This document shows positions 18,567 through 26,830 of a stretch of 64,000 nt of DNA, one piece after another. Within the stretch, counting starts at the first letter, position 1; every line of letters begins with the position of its first letter. The DNA comes from Paenibacillus abyssi. Lineage in GTDB: Bacteria > Bacillota > Bacilli > Paenibacillales > Paenibacillaceae. Made by a program: the position numbers and the translations under genes. The notes beneath the pieces are model-generated. The model was not told the origin of the DNA and made no database searches. It was given only the letters and a program-made list of their open reading frames with translations. Location of the stretch: contig NZ_BMGR01000010.1 in the NCBI RefSeq assembly GCF_014640295.1, positions 171,059-235,058 of the forward strand, written 5' to 3'.

Positions 18567-19235
18567 ATGTGCGGACGTTATACCATTACCGTGACACTGG
18601 AAGAATTGATGCTGAGATATATGATCGGCGATACGGCGGTGCCTTATCACCGGCCTAAATATAATGTGGCCCCAGGACAAATGGTGCTGGCCGTCATCCA
18701 CGACGGAACAAAGAACCGGATCGGCGAATTGCGCTGGGGACTTATTCCGAGCTGGGCGGAGGATGAGAAAATCGGCAGCCGGATGCTCAACGCCAGATCG
18801 GAGACGGTCGCCAGCAAGCCTGCCTACAAACAGCCGTTTCTCCGCAAAAGATGCCTCATACCGGCAGACGGCTTTTACGAGTGGCAAAAAACCGAAACCG
18901 GCAAACAACCGATGCGGGTCGTGCGCAAGGACCGCGCCATCTTTAGCATGGCAGGGCTGTACGATACATGGGTCGCCCCGGACGGGCGCAAAATCAGCAG
19001 CTGCACCATTCTGACCACGCAGCCCAATGAGCTGATGGCTCCGATCCATGACCGGATGCCCGTCATTCTAAGGCCGGAGGATGAAGCGGCATGGCTCGAT
19101 CGCTGCAACCAGGAACCTTCCCTGCTGCAGCAGCTGCTCCTGCCATTCCCAAGCGAAGCGCTCGAGGCTTACCCGGTGGCGGCAGCGGTAGGCAGCGTCA
19201 AGAACGATGATCCGATGTGCATTGAACCCCTGTAA
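18567..19235 (+). CDS. SOS response-associated peptidase family protein (SRAP, YedK/HMCES type)
   Basis: Forms a covalent thiazolidine link to abasic sites in single-stranded DNA, protecting them. It has 222 aa. After Met removal the catalytic residue is Cys2 (MCGRYTIT). NARSETVASKPAY, PADGFYEW and the histidine in HDRMPVIL complete the active site. The ATG at 18567 is fixed by the need for Cys at position 2 and by AAAGGAG upstream; the longer frame would hide that cysteine. It is close to the LexA-controlled polymerase operon, but no LexA box precedes it. Confidence 0.93.
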   Translation: MCGRYTITVTLEELMLRYMIGDTAVPYHRPKYNVAPGQMVLAVIHDGTKNRIGELRWGLIPSWAEDEKIGSRMLNARSETVASKPAYKQPFLRKRCLIPADGFYEWQKTETGKQPMRVVRKDRAIFSMAGLYDTWVAPDGRKISSCTILTTQPNELMAPIHDRMPVILRPEDEAAWLDRCNQEPSLLQQLLLPFPSEALEAYPVAAAVGSVKNDDPMCIEPL

Positions 19236-19240
19236 CGGGC

Positions 19241-19270
19241 AAAAAAAATCGCCGACCATCAGGTCAGCGA
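19241..19270 (-). terminator. Terminator of the SpoVIF-like gene
   Basis: On the minus strand TCGCTGACC / GGTCGGCGA pair around TGAT and are followed by eight T. The left arm overlaps the last codons of the gene. Confidence 0.85.
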
Positions 19271-19551
19271 AACATGCTCCACAGTTTAATCAGATGAAAG
19301 GTATTGCTCGGATCAATCTTCTGCGCCACTATAAACGCGATAATCTGCTCTTCTTGGGTATTCGTCAGTGATTCCTGCAGCGCATGAGCAGCCGAGCGGA
19401 CGAGCTTCCGCACCTTTTCACGGTCCATTAAATCATATTTGGTTACACCGTTGAGCAGCTTTTTGATCCGTTCCTTGGTAGCGGGATGTTTCATTTTATA
19501 CTTGACCCGCTCGACCAGCTCAGGCCGAATTCCGTAATTTTGATAACTCAT
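19264..19551 (-). CDS. Stage VI sporulation protein F-like (SpoVIF/YjcC family)
   Basis: Members of this family in B. subtilis are late sporulation factors influencing coat assembly. It has 95 aa. The segment VRKLVRSAAHAL followed by EEQIIAFIVAQKID resembles the conserved half of the family; the N-terminal part (MSYQNYGIRPELVERVKYKMKHP) is weaker. The ATG at 19551 follows TTGGAGG. It is monocistronic, with its own terminator, downstream of recG on the same strand. A general small helical protein cannot be excluded. Confidence 0.62.
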   Translation of the reverse strand: MSYQNYGIRPELVERVKYKMKHPATKERIKKLLNGVTKYDLMDREKVRKLVRSAAHALQESLTNTQEEQIIAFIVAQKIDPSNTFHLIKLWSMFR

Positions 19552-19622
19552 CCAAGGACACCTCCAAAAGGTCTAAAGACGGGACATCTCTTTACTATAT
19601 GTCCTTGGAAGCGGGAAGTTGA

Positions 19623-21680
19623 CTAGTCGAGCAAATCTCCTTGGAAAATTTGCTCGCGCTGCAGCCGCTCCCGAAGCCCGGCATATTCAGGCTGCTGCCA
19701 AAATTCCGGCCTGGCCACAAGCTCGGCCGCATCATCCCGGGCCGTCTCCAGCACCGCAAAATCACTCACCATATCCGCGATGCGGAAATCCGGCAGCCCG
19801 CTCTGCTTCGTCCCGAAGAAATCCCCGGGGCCGCGCAGGTCCAGATCGCGGCGCGCCACCTCAAAGCCGTCATCCGTCTCGGTCATCACCTTCATTCGCT
19901 CCTGCCCGGTTTCCGATTTCGGATCGGCGATGAGCACGCAGAACGATTGGTGCTCGCCGCGTCCGACGCGTCCCCGCAGTTGATGCAGCTGGGACAGCCC
20001 GAAGCGCTCCGCATCCATGATGATCATGAGCGTTGCATTCGGCACGTCGACGCCCACCTCGATCACTGTCGTCGAGACGAGCACCTGCACCTCGTTTTGG
20101 CTGAACGCCCGCATCGTTTCATCCTTATCCGCCGCCGGCATCCTTCCATGCAGCAGCCCGACACGTAAATCCGGAAACGCCTGCTGCATTTGGATGTGCA
20201 GATCGATGGCGTTCTGGACATCCAGCTTCTCTGACTCCTCAATCAGCGGGCAGATGATGTAGGCCTGACGCCCGGCCCCAGCTTCCCGCCTTATGAATCC
20301 AAGCACCCGATCCATCATATCGTGTTTGACCCAGTACGTTTTTATCGCTTTACGCCCCTGCGGGCGTTCGCGCAGCGTAGAGACGTCCATATCGCCGAAG
20401 GCGGTAATCGCAAGCGTCCTCGGAATTGGGGTGGCCGTCATCGTCAGCACGTCGGGATTCATCCCTTTGCGCCTGAGAATGCTGCGCTGATTCACGCCGA
20501 ACCGGTGCTGCTCATCTGTAACGACCAGACCAAGGCTGCGGAACAGCACATTTTCTTGAATGAGCGCATGCGTGCCGACTGCGATATCGATCAGTCCCAT
20601 CTGCATACCGCCAAGCACATCCCGCCGCTGCCGTTCGGTCATGCTGCCGGTCAGCAGGCCGACCTGCACCCCGTACTCGGCAAACAGCTTCTGCAGGGAG
20701 CGCAGATGCTGTTCCGCTAATATTTCGGTCGGCACCATCAATGCGCCCTGATGTCCCGCTTTTATGGCCGCATAGAGCGCAATCGCCGCGACGATCGTTT
20801 TGCCGGCGCCGACATCCCCCTGCAGCAGCCGGTTCATGCAATAGGGCTGCCTCATGTCATGCAAAATCTCATTGGTCACTTTCTTCTGCGATTCCGTCAA
20901 ATCAAAGGGCAGCGCCTTTACAAACGACAGGATCGCCTCATTATCGATTGCATGCGCAACGCCGTCCATCCGATTGCGTGTGAGTGTACGGAAGGCATGC
21001 AGCTTAAGTTGGAACAAAAACAGTTCCTCATATACCATCCGCCGCCGCGCATCCTGCCCTTCCTTCGTGTCCTCCGGCCGGTGGATGCGGGCAATCGCGT
21101 CCCGCCGCGGCATTAACCGGTGCTTGTCGATCAATTCACGCGGCAGCACTTCCTCAATCATGGACCCGTACTGGACGAGCGCCTGCGACATCGTTTTGCG
21201 CATCCATGTCTGCGTAATCGATCCGCCTACAGAATAGACCGGCTGAAGCGTTCCCGATTTGGCGGTTCCCTTATCCGGAAATTCCGAATCCGCAGCCGTC
21301 AGCTGCAGCCGCCGCTGATCCCATTTGCCGGTCAGCACAATCTCTCTTCCCGGCACAAGCTGATCCTGCAGGAAATGACGGTTGAACCACACCGCAGTCA
21401 CCAGCCAACGGTCAACGGCGACCTTGCAGGATAACCTTGATTTGCTCCGGCCGTAGCGCTGCAGCACCGGCATCCCCATGATTTTGCCTTGAATGGTAAT
21501 TTTCTCGCCATCCTTCACCTCAGCCAAATCGCGGATCCGATAATCCTCATAGCGGAACGGAAAATATTCGAGCATATCTGCCACCGTATGAACGCCAAAG
21601 GCGTGAAGCTCTTTTTCCTTCGGAGCGCTCACGCCTTTAATTTGTCTGACGGATAGCTGATTCAAATCCAGCGCCATCAT
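19623..21680 (-). CDS. recG: ATP-dependent DNA helicase RecG
   Basis: Reverses stalled replication forks and migrates branched DNA. About 685 aa, the usual length. It has the N-terminal wedge/OB region, Walker A GDVGAGKTIVA, the VTDEQHRFG helicase motif II, TATPIPRTLA and the HQLRGRVGRG motif VI. The start is taken at ATG 21680, eight bases after the degV stop codon; GGGCGTGAG is the only binding-site-like sequence. A longer start at 21731 would overlap degV by 44 bases. Confidence 0.95.
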   Translation of the reverse strand: MMALDLNQLSVRQIKGVSAPKEKELHAFGVHTVADMLEYFPFRYEDYRIRDLAEVKDGEKITIQGKIMGMPVLQRYGRSKSRLSCKVAVDRWLVTAVWFNRHFLQDQLVPGREIVLTGKWDQRRLQLTAADSEFPDKGTAKSGTLQPVYSVGGSITQTWMRKTMSQALVQYGSMIEEVLPRELIDKHRLMPRRDAIARIHRPEDTKEGQDARRRMVYEELFLFQLKLHAFRTLTRNRMDGVAHAIDNEAILSFVKALPFDLTESQKKVTNEILHDMRQPYCMNRLLQGDVGAGKTIVAAIALYAAIKAGHQGALMVPTEILAEQHLRSLQKLFAEYGVQVGLLTGSMTERQRRDVLGGMQMGLIDIAVGTHALIQENVLFRSLGLVVTDEQHRFGVNQRSILRRKGMNPDVLTMTATPIPRTLAITAFGDMDVSTLRERPQGRKAIKTYWVKHDMMDRVLGFIRREAGAGRQAYIICPLIEESEKLDVQNAIDLHIQMQQAFPDLRVGLLHGRMPAADKDETMRAFSQNEVQVLVSTTVIEVGVDVPNATLMIIMDAERFGLSQLHQLRGRVGRGEHQSFCVLIADPKSETGQERMKVMTETDDGFEVARRDLDLRGPGDFFGTKQSGLPDFRIADMVSDFAVLETARDDAAELVARPEFWQQPEYAGLRERLQREQIFQGDLLD

Positions 21681-21687
21681 GTTGTTC

Positions 21688-22545
21688 TCACGCCCTAAAC
21701 ATAAAGATCGCAGCCGCTCCCGGTCCGACATGCGTACCGATAACTGCGCCTATTTTCGTATAATTCGTCTCTTGTATATTAAAATGAACCTTCGCCAGCT
21801 CGTGCAATTCCTGCGCTCCTGCTTCATACTTGGAATAGGCCAGTGTGATATGAACCGGATCATTGCCGAAGTCCTCTTTCAACAGATCGACAATACGCTG
21901 CATGGCCTTTTTCTTCCCGCGTACCTTGTCAACAGGGGCGACTGTCCCCTCATCGTCAACGGTCAGAATCGGCTTAATATTGAGAATCGTGCCGAATAAT
22001 GCCGCCGCCTTGCCGATTCGACCGCCTTTTTGCAAAAATTCAAGCGTATCGACCAGAAAATACAGCCCCAGCCCATTTCGCAGACGCTGCACTTCGGCTA
22101 ATATTTCTTCCTTCGTGCTGCCTGCTTGTACCATCTGCGCCGCCGCCACCACGATCTTGCCGAAGCCATAGGATGCGGATTTCGAGTCGATCACCGTAAT
22201 ATCCGCTTCTTCCTCGATCAGCGAGTTCGCCAGTACGGCGGATTGATACGTGCCGCTGAGCGCAGAGGAGAGATGGATCGAAATAATCTGCACGCCCGGC
22301 TCTTCCTGCAGTATCCGCTGATAAACCTCCATGAAATCAGCCGGAGACGGCTGCGAGGTAGTGGGCAGCTTCTCGGAAGCAGCCAGCTTCGTGTAGAATT
22401 CATCCGATTCAATCGTTACCCCGTCCATAAATACATCGACGCCAAAATGAACCTTGAGCGGTACCATCTCAATGCCCAAGCGCTCCCGCACATCGGATGG
22501 GATGTCCGATGTGCTGTCCGTTACAATTCTGATCTTTGAGCTCAT
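21688..22545 (-). CDS. DegV family fatty-acid-binding protein
   Basis: DegV/FakB proteins bind one fatty acid and present it to the kinase FakA for phosphorylation. It has 285 aa. It begins KIRIVTDSTSDIPSDV, and SIHLSSALSGTYQSA plus DTLEFLQKGGRIGKAAA are family hallmarks. The fakA-like gene lies 27 bases upstream, which supports a FakA/FakB pair for recycling of exogenous fatty acids, close to the lipid synthesis operon. Its start has GGAGGCGGAACGA upstream. Confidence 0.92.
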   Translation of the reverse strand: MSSKIRIVTDSTSDIPSDVRERLGIEMVPLKVHFGVDVFMDGVTIESDEFYTKLAASEKLPTTSQPSPADFMEVYQRILQEEPGVQIISIHLSSALSGTYQSAVLANSLIEEEADITVIDSKSASYGFGKIVVAAAQMVQAGSTKEEILAEVQRLRNGLGLYFLVDTLEFLQKGGRIGKAAALFGTILNIKPILTVDDEGTVAPVDKVRGKKKAMQRIVDLLKEDFGNDPVHITLAYSKYEAGAQELHELAKVHFNIQETNYTKIGAVIGTHVGPGAAAIFMFRA

Positions 22546-22572
22546 TCGTTCCGCCTCCTCTTTCTATTCGAT

Positions 22573-24375
22573 TTATTCGACCGCAAAAAGGTACGGATAT
22601 AACGGCTGGCCGCCGCTGTGCACTTCCAGCTCGACGTCCGGGAATTCCGTCCTGATCCAATCGGACAATGCCGCCGTCTCTTCCTCGGCTGCCCCTTCAC
22701 CGGTCAGCACCGTAACCAGCTCGCCGCCTTGGCTGATCATGCGCGAGAGAAGCTCCCTGCATGTTTGCTGCAATTCCGGGGAAGCGGCGACGATTGTTTT
22801 CTCTTGAATCCCGATAAAATCGCCTTCCGATATCGTCAACTCATCGAGCACCGTGTCGCGGACCGCATAGGTCACTTGTCCCGACTGCACCTGCTCAGCC
22901 GCCTGCTGCATGAACGAGGCATTACGTTCCGGCGTCTCGTGATCCTTGAATGCCAGCAGTGAAGCCAAGCCTTGCGGAATCGTCTTCGTCGGAATGACGG
23001 TAACGCTTCGTTCGCTAAGCTCCGCCGCTTGCTGGGCCGCCAATATGATATTGGAATTATTCGGAAGCAAGAAGATGTGCTCAGCAGGCAGAGAAGCAAT
23101 CGCCTGCACAAAATCTTCTGTGCTCGGATTCATCGTTTGCCCGCCAGAAAGAACAATGTCAACATTGTTGTCCAGGAAAATAGTCGAAATCCCTTCACCC
23201 ATCGCCACAGCGACAATACCATAAGGCGCCAATTCGTACACCTCGGCCGGAGGTTCGCTTTGCACCGGCGCTCCTGTCAGCACTGTGGGCACCGCAGCCG
23301 CCAAATCTTGCCCGGCTTCAGTGTACGGCCCTCTCGCCGCTTCCTGCTCCTCGCTTCGCTCATCGTACACGGTGCCGTCATGCAGCAAATCGCGATGCTG
23401 ATCCCGCATATTCAGAATGTGCATCTCTGTCAACTCTCCGTATGGGAGCGCAAGATTAAGCACATCCCCGGGCCTGCGCGAATGAACGTGCACTTTAATG
23501 ATATCCTCTTCGGCAATGACGAGGATCGAATCCCCATCCTTGGCGAGCGATTTTTTAAAGGCTTCCTCATCAAACCGGACTCCTGGAGCAGCCCCCTGGT
23601 TGCGGTTGATAAAAAACTCCATGTCATACAGAAATTCAATCTGATCGGTTGCCAAGCGAGCTTGCGCAGAGATAGGAAGCGACGGCACCGTCTTGACCGG
23701 CGCTGCGCCGGCTGTCGCCCCTTGTGAGAACAAGCCTTGCGACGGATCGTCCGTCTCCGAGGCTGTCAAGCTCTGTAAAAACCCTTCATAAATATAAACA
23801 AGACCTTGGCCGCCCGAGTCAACCACTCCTACCTGTTTTAACACAGGCAGCAGATCCGGTGTCCGCGCAAGCGCCTCAAGCGCTTTATTATGTACTTCGT
23901 TCATTAAATCCACGATGTCCGTCGTGCGTCTTGCATAGTAAACGGCATGCTTGGCCGCTTCCTTGGCAACCGTAAGAATCGTACCTTCAACCGGCTTCAC
24001 AACCGCTTTATAAGCGGTATCTACACCGTGCTGCAGAGCTGTAGCGAACTGCGCCGGACTCACCTGATCGATGCCTGCAATGCTGCGCGCAAAGCCCCGG
24101 AACAATTGGGACAGAATGACCCCGGAATTGCCGCGCGCTCCCATGAGAAGCCCCTTCGACAGCACCTCCGAAGCTTTGCCAATCGAATCCGAAGGCTTGC
24201 CGCGGAGCTCCTGCGCTCCCGCGCTCATTGTTAAATTCATATTCGTTCCCGTGTCACCGTCTGGTACAGGAAACACATTGAGTGCGTTGACGTGATCCAC
24301 ATGCCGCTGCAGACAGTCCGCACCTCTAAAAACCATATTTGCAAAATCTGCTCCATTAATAAAGCGCTTACTCAC
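22573..24375 (-). CDS. DAK2 domain fatty acid kinase FakA-like (YloV)
   Basis: Phosphorylates FakB-bound fatty acids to acyl-phosphate, feeding PlsY. It has 600 aa. The N-terminal DAK2 nucleotide-binding domain shows NVFPVPDGDTGTNMNLTM (about residues 38-55) and MGARGNSGVILSQL; the C-terminal half holds the FakA-type second domain with IFLLPNNSNIILAAQQA. The start is GTG 24375 after GGGAGGGG; a longer ATG frame is less well placed. It is 13 bases downstream of yloU and followed by degV and recG. PlsX is coded in the same region. Confidence 0.9.
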   Translation of the reverse strand: MSKRFINGADFANMVFRGADCLQRHVDHVNALNVFPVPDGDTGTNMNLTMSAGAQELRGKPSDSIGKASEVLSKGLLMGARGNSGVILSQLFRGFARSIAGIDQVSPAQFATALQHGVDTAYKAVVKPVEGTILTVAKEAAKHAVYYARRTTDIVDLMNEVHNKALEALARTPDLLPVLKQVGVVDSGGQGLVYIYEGFLQSLTASETDDPSQGLFSQGATAGAAPVKTVPSLPISAQARLATDQIEFLYDMEFFINRNQGAAPGVRFDEEAFKKSLAKDGDSILVIAEEDIIKVHVHSRRPGDVLNLALPYGELTEMHILNMRDQHRDLLHDGTVYDERSEEQEAARGPYTEAGQDLAAAVPTVLTGAPVQSEPPAEVYELAPYGIVAVAMGEGISTIFLDNNVDIVLSGGQTMNPSTEDFVQAIASLPAEHIFLLPNNSNIILAAQQAAELSERSVTVIPTKTIPQGLASLLAFKDHETPERNASFMQQAAEQVQSGQVTYAVRDTVLDELTISEGDFIGIQEKTIVAASPELQQTCRELLSRMISQGGELVTVLTGEGAAEEETAALSDWIRTEFPDVELEVHSGGQPLYPYLFAVE

Positions 24376-24388
24376 CGGAGACCCCTCC

Positions 24389-24748
24389 CTACCGAGATAC
24401 GCGTACGCCTTGGACAAAAATATGGACATGATCGACCTGAAGTCCAACCACATCATTCAGCACGTACTTGACTTTAGACTGAATGTTATGCGCCACTTCC
24501 GATATTTTTGTACCGTAGCTTACGATGATGTACAAGTCAATGTGCAAAAATTCATTTTCCCGGCGAACCTCAACACCTCGGGACAGATTCTCCCGTCCAA
24601 GCAGCTCGGCGATGCCGTCTTTGAGTTGTTTGCGAGATGCCATGCCTACCAGTCCATAACACTCCATGGCCGCAGAACCGGCGATAATGGAAATGACTTC
24701 GTCGGTAATGAACACTTTACCAAGATCCGTACTTAATTGTAATGGCAT
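24389..24748 (-). CDS. yloU: Asp23/Gls24 family envelope stress protein (YloU)
   Basis: Small cytoplasmic protein of the Asp23/Gls24 family, coded in front of yloV in Bacillales; members associate with membranes and cell-envelope stress. It has 119 aa. VFITDEVISIIAGSAAMECYGLVGMAS and IVSYGTKISEVAHNIQSKV are the two conserved blocks. The ATG at 24748 has GGAAGTG-type sequence nearby. First gene of the yloU-fakA-degV-recG run. A second Asp23 protein is coded at 60.2 kb. Confidence 0.9.
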   Translation of the reverse strand: MPLQLSTDLGKVFITDEVISIIAGSAAMECYGLVGMASRKQLKDGIAELLGRENLSRGVEVRRENEFLHIDLYIIVSYGTKISEVAHNIQSKVKYVLNDVVGLQVDHVHIFVQGVRVSR

Positions 24749-25051
24749 GAAAACTCACTTCCTTTTTTGTATGTATTATGGACTAATCAACATTGTACTA
24801 TAAAAAAAAGCGATATAGAAGCCTTTGACATCGATCTTCTGTAATTATCGCGTATTTTCTGCTTCTCACGCCATATTTTATTGATTTTTGAAACAATATT
24901 AGCTGATGTTCCTATTTTCGGGAGGCACTGCGCAAAAAGCGTAAATCTACTGTATAACATAACCAATGACAGGCAATTTGACGCGCATCGGGGGTAGATT
25001 TCAAAAAGTGTTTATGATATGATATTTTAGTGTTTGTTCAGACAGTGATTT
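24749..25051. other. Non-coding gap between yloU and the rpmB leader
   Basis: About 300 AT-rich bases separate the divergent genes yloU and rpmB. I see no credible gene. There is a TTGACA at 24825-24830 (plus strand) without a convincing -10, and short A-runs. The gap probably carries the yloU promoter on one side and upstream rpmB promoter sequence on the other. Confidence 0.5.
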
Positions 25052-25080
25052 CTGACAAGTGGATTGTTTACATATACAAT
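25052..25080 (+). promoter_or_regulatory. Probable rpmB promoter
   Basis: CTGACA (25052-25057) and TACAAT (25075-25080) are spaced by 17 bases. The start point would fall in the first repeat unit of the leader array, giving a leader of about 165 bases. Confidence 0.6.
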
Positions 25081-25231
25081 TAGCACTTGCAGTGTTGCTG
25101 CCAAGTGAATGACTTTCGAATTTGTAATCAGCACTGCAGTGTTAATGCCGATTGAATTGCGCAAATCTGTGTAATTAGCACTTGCAGCATCAATGCAAGT
25201 GAATTACACAGAACTGTAATTAGCACTTGCA
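25078..25231 (+). repeat. Four-unit tandem array with stem-loops in the rpmB leader
   Basis: AATTAGCACTTGCA-type units recur at 25078, 25126 (variant with AATCAGCACTGCA), 25173 and 25218, with a period of 45-48 bases. Unit 3 forms a long stem: TGTGTAATT plus CACTTGCA (25168-25186, two-base AG bulge) pairs with TGCAAGTG plus AATTACACA (25194-25210) around a 7-base loop. Unit 1 has a CACTTG/CAAGTG stem. The last unit ends 5 bases before the AAAGGAGG ribosome binding site of rpmB, so the array could control translation. I know of no described element of this form. Confidence 0.7.
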
Positions 25232-25252
25232 TTATAAAAGGAGGTGTATTTC

Positions 25253-25441
25253 ATGTCTCGCAAATGTTTCATTACAGGCAAAGGCCCGGGAACAGGCAAC
25301 CACGTTTCCCACGCGAACAACAAAAACCGACGCACTTGGGGCGCCAACGTGCAAAAGGTTCGCATTCTTGTTGACGGCAAACCAAAACGCGTTTATGTCA
25401 GCACGCGCGCGCTGAAATCCGGCAAAGTAACCCGCGTATAA
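25253..25441 (+). CDS. rpmB: 50S ribosomal protein L28
   Basis: Structural protein of the large subunit. It has 62 aa, starts [23 protein letters not shown] and includes [19 protein letters not shown], both diagnostic. Only one cysteine is present (Cys5), so it is the non-zinc form, like B. subtilis L28. The ATG at 25253 follows AAAGGAGG. It is monocistronic on the plus strand, with an unusual repeat-rich leader and a strong terminator. Confidence 0.97.
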   Translation: MSRKCFITGKGPGTGNHVSHANNKNRRTWGANVQKVRILVDGKPKRVYVSTRALKSGKVTRV

Positions 25442-25461
25442 TGGCATCATCCGCCATAGAC

Positions 25462-25493
25462 AAAAAGCACCTGTAAAATCAGGTGCTTTTTTT
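25462..25493. terminator. Bidirectional terminator between rpmB and spoVM
   Basis: AAAAAGCACCTG and CAGGTGCTTTTTTT flank a TAAAAT loop. The A-run before and the T-run after allow it to stop transcription from both strands: rpmB on plus and the long spoVM-ended operon on minus. Confidence 0.88.
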
Positions 25494-25618
25494 ACTGCAG
25501 ACTAAGGAATATTTTTCCTTATCTGACAAAGAAGCCATTCAACCAAGCTATACGATCATCGCGAATCGCCCACCCTGCACTTACTATTCACGATCATTCG
25601 ACAGCGAGTGCTTCGGAA

Positions 25619-25699
25619 CTAGTTTTTTTGGAAGGTGTTCAGGATTGCCTTCACGAAACCGCCCAGAAATTTCGGCAACTTGATCGTGTAAAACTTCAT
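25619..25699 (-). CDS. spoVM: Stage V sporulation protein M
   Basis: A 26-residue amphipathic helix that marks the curved forespore outer membrane and recruits SpoIVA for coat assembly. The product begins MKFYTIKLPKFLGGFVKAIL and ends in NTFQKN; it is nearly identical to B. subtilis SpoVM over its first 14 residues, including the key Pro9. The ATG at 25699 follows GAGGAGGG. In B. subtilis spoVM also lies between the rpe region and rpmB. An ATACAAT box about 45 bases upstream may belong to a sporulation promoter. Confidence 0.97.
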   Translation of the reverse strand: MKFYTIKLPKFLGGFVKAILNTFQKN

Positions 25700-25756
25700 G
25701 CTCCATCCCTCCTCAGCCACGCTCATCGAATTCACTTTATTGTATTCAATACATAC

Positions 25757-25794
25757 CAAAAATGGTTACACGAGAATCAATTCCTCATGTAACC
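25757..25794 (-). terminator. Terminator between the small membrane protein gene and spoVM
   Basis: On the minus strand GGTTACATGAG / CTCGTGTAACC form an 11-base-pair stem around a 9-base loop, followed by ATTTTTGG. It separates the end of the vegetative operon from spoVM, which therefore probably has its own promoter. Confidence 0.75.
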
Positions 25795-25868
25795 ATCCTA
25801 TGCGATGCCGGTCTGTCCTATTCCAAGCGCAAAATGACGTCCCGCAAACGGTATGTAATGCACTGCGC

Positions 25869-26171
25869 TTATTCGGCAGGCAGTTCGATCTGCCCGTTAG
25901 CAATCAGAATCACCGTGGCAATGATCGTTGTCATAAAATAAAAAACGATGGAGAGCACAATAAAGATAACACGCGTCGATATCTTGTCATAATTCCTAAA
26001 AAATCGGATCCCTAAGAAAAGGGCTGCAAGCGAGAAAACATATCGAAAAAGGCCGAGCTCCGTAACGATTGAAAATACGGATAAAAGCGCACCGCAAACC
26101 AGACTGTACAGCAAGACCCATAACGAGGTCTTAAGCCTTGACGGTTCATGCATTTCGTTCACATCATTCAT
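25869..26171 (-). CDS. Small membrane protein of unknown function
   Basis: Not recognised. It has 100 aa with three hydrophobic stretches (about residues 15-37, 40-57 and 67-90), likely membrane helices, between a polar N-terminus and a short acidic tail. The ATG at 26171 overlaps the rpe stop codon by 4 bases (ATGA) and follows CTGGAGG, so it is a real coupled gene. In B. subtilis this slot between rpe and spoVM is held by thiN; this protein is unrelated to it. Confidence 0.75.
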   Translation of the reverse strand: MNDVNEMHEPSRLKTSLWVLLYSLVCGALLSVFSIVTELGLFRYVFSLAALFLGIRFFRNYDKISTRVIFIVLSIVFYFMTTIIATVILIANGQIELPAE

Positions 26172-26827
26172 CGTTTGCCTCCAGGGCGCAGCGCAGCGAT
26201 GGCAGCCGCGCGGTCTGCAACACCAAACACGGCATTGCCCGCCACAAGCACATCCGCCCCGGCCTCCCTTACAAGCGGCGCGGTGTCGGCATTAATGCCT
26301 CCATCCACTTCAATCAGCACTTCCTCCCGGCCGTGCGCTGTAAGCAGCTGACGCAGCTCTCTTAGCTTGGGAAGCGCCTGAGGAATAAACTGCTGGCCTC
26401 CGAAGCCGGGATTCACGGTCATGATCAATACCATATCGATATCATCCAGCACATGCTGTACCGCCGAAAGCGGCGTTGCCGGATTCAGCGCTACGCCGGC
26501 TGGGAGTCCGTGCTCGCGGATCAAATGCACCACGCGATGTAAATGGACGCATGCTTCAGCGTGCACCGTTATCCGGTCGGCACCGGCCTCCACGAACTCG
26601 GCAATGTACTTCTCCGGCTGCTCGATCATCAGATGCACATCGAACGGCAGCTTCGTATGAGGGCGAGCAGCGCCAACAACCAGCGGGCCGAATGAAAGAT
26701 TCGGCACGAAATGCCCGTCCATCACGTCAACGTGAATCCAGTCTGCACCCCCCCGCTCCGCATCCTTTATGTCCTCTGCTAGCTTTGCGAAATCCGCTGA
26801 GAGGATCGATGGCGCAATAATGGACAT
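26168..26827 (-). CDS. rpe: Ribulose-phosphate 3-epimerase
   Basis: Interconverts ribulose 5-phosphate and xylulose 5-phosphate in the pentose phosphate pathway. It has 219 aa. It begins with the family strand [14 protein letters not shown]; the metal/active-site segments are [41 protein letters not shown] and [12 protein letters not shown]. The ATG at 26827 follows GGAGGTATT, 3 bases after rsgA. It belongs to the long remA-spoVM operon. Confidence 0.96.
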   Translation of the reverse strand: MSIIAPSILSADFAKLAEDIKDAERGGADWIHVDVMDGHFVPNLSFGPLVVGAARPHTKLPFDVHLMIEQPEKYIAEFVEAGADRITVHAEACVHLHRVVHLIREHGLPAGVALNPATPLSAVQHVLDDIDMVLIMTVNPGFGGQQFIPQALPKLRELRQLLTAHGREEVLIEVDGGINADTAPLVREAGADVLVAGNAVFGVADRAAAIAALRPGGKR

Positions 26828-26830
26828 GAA

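Noticed and set aside
25078..25110. CIRCE element (HrcA operator) upstream of rpmB
   Set aside because: TTAGCACT matches the left half of CIRCE, but the right half GAGTGCTAA is absent and the repeat is a different inverted structure.
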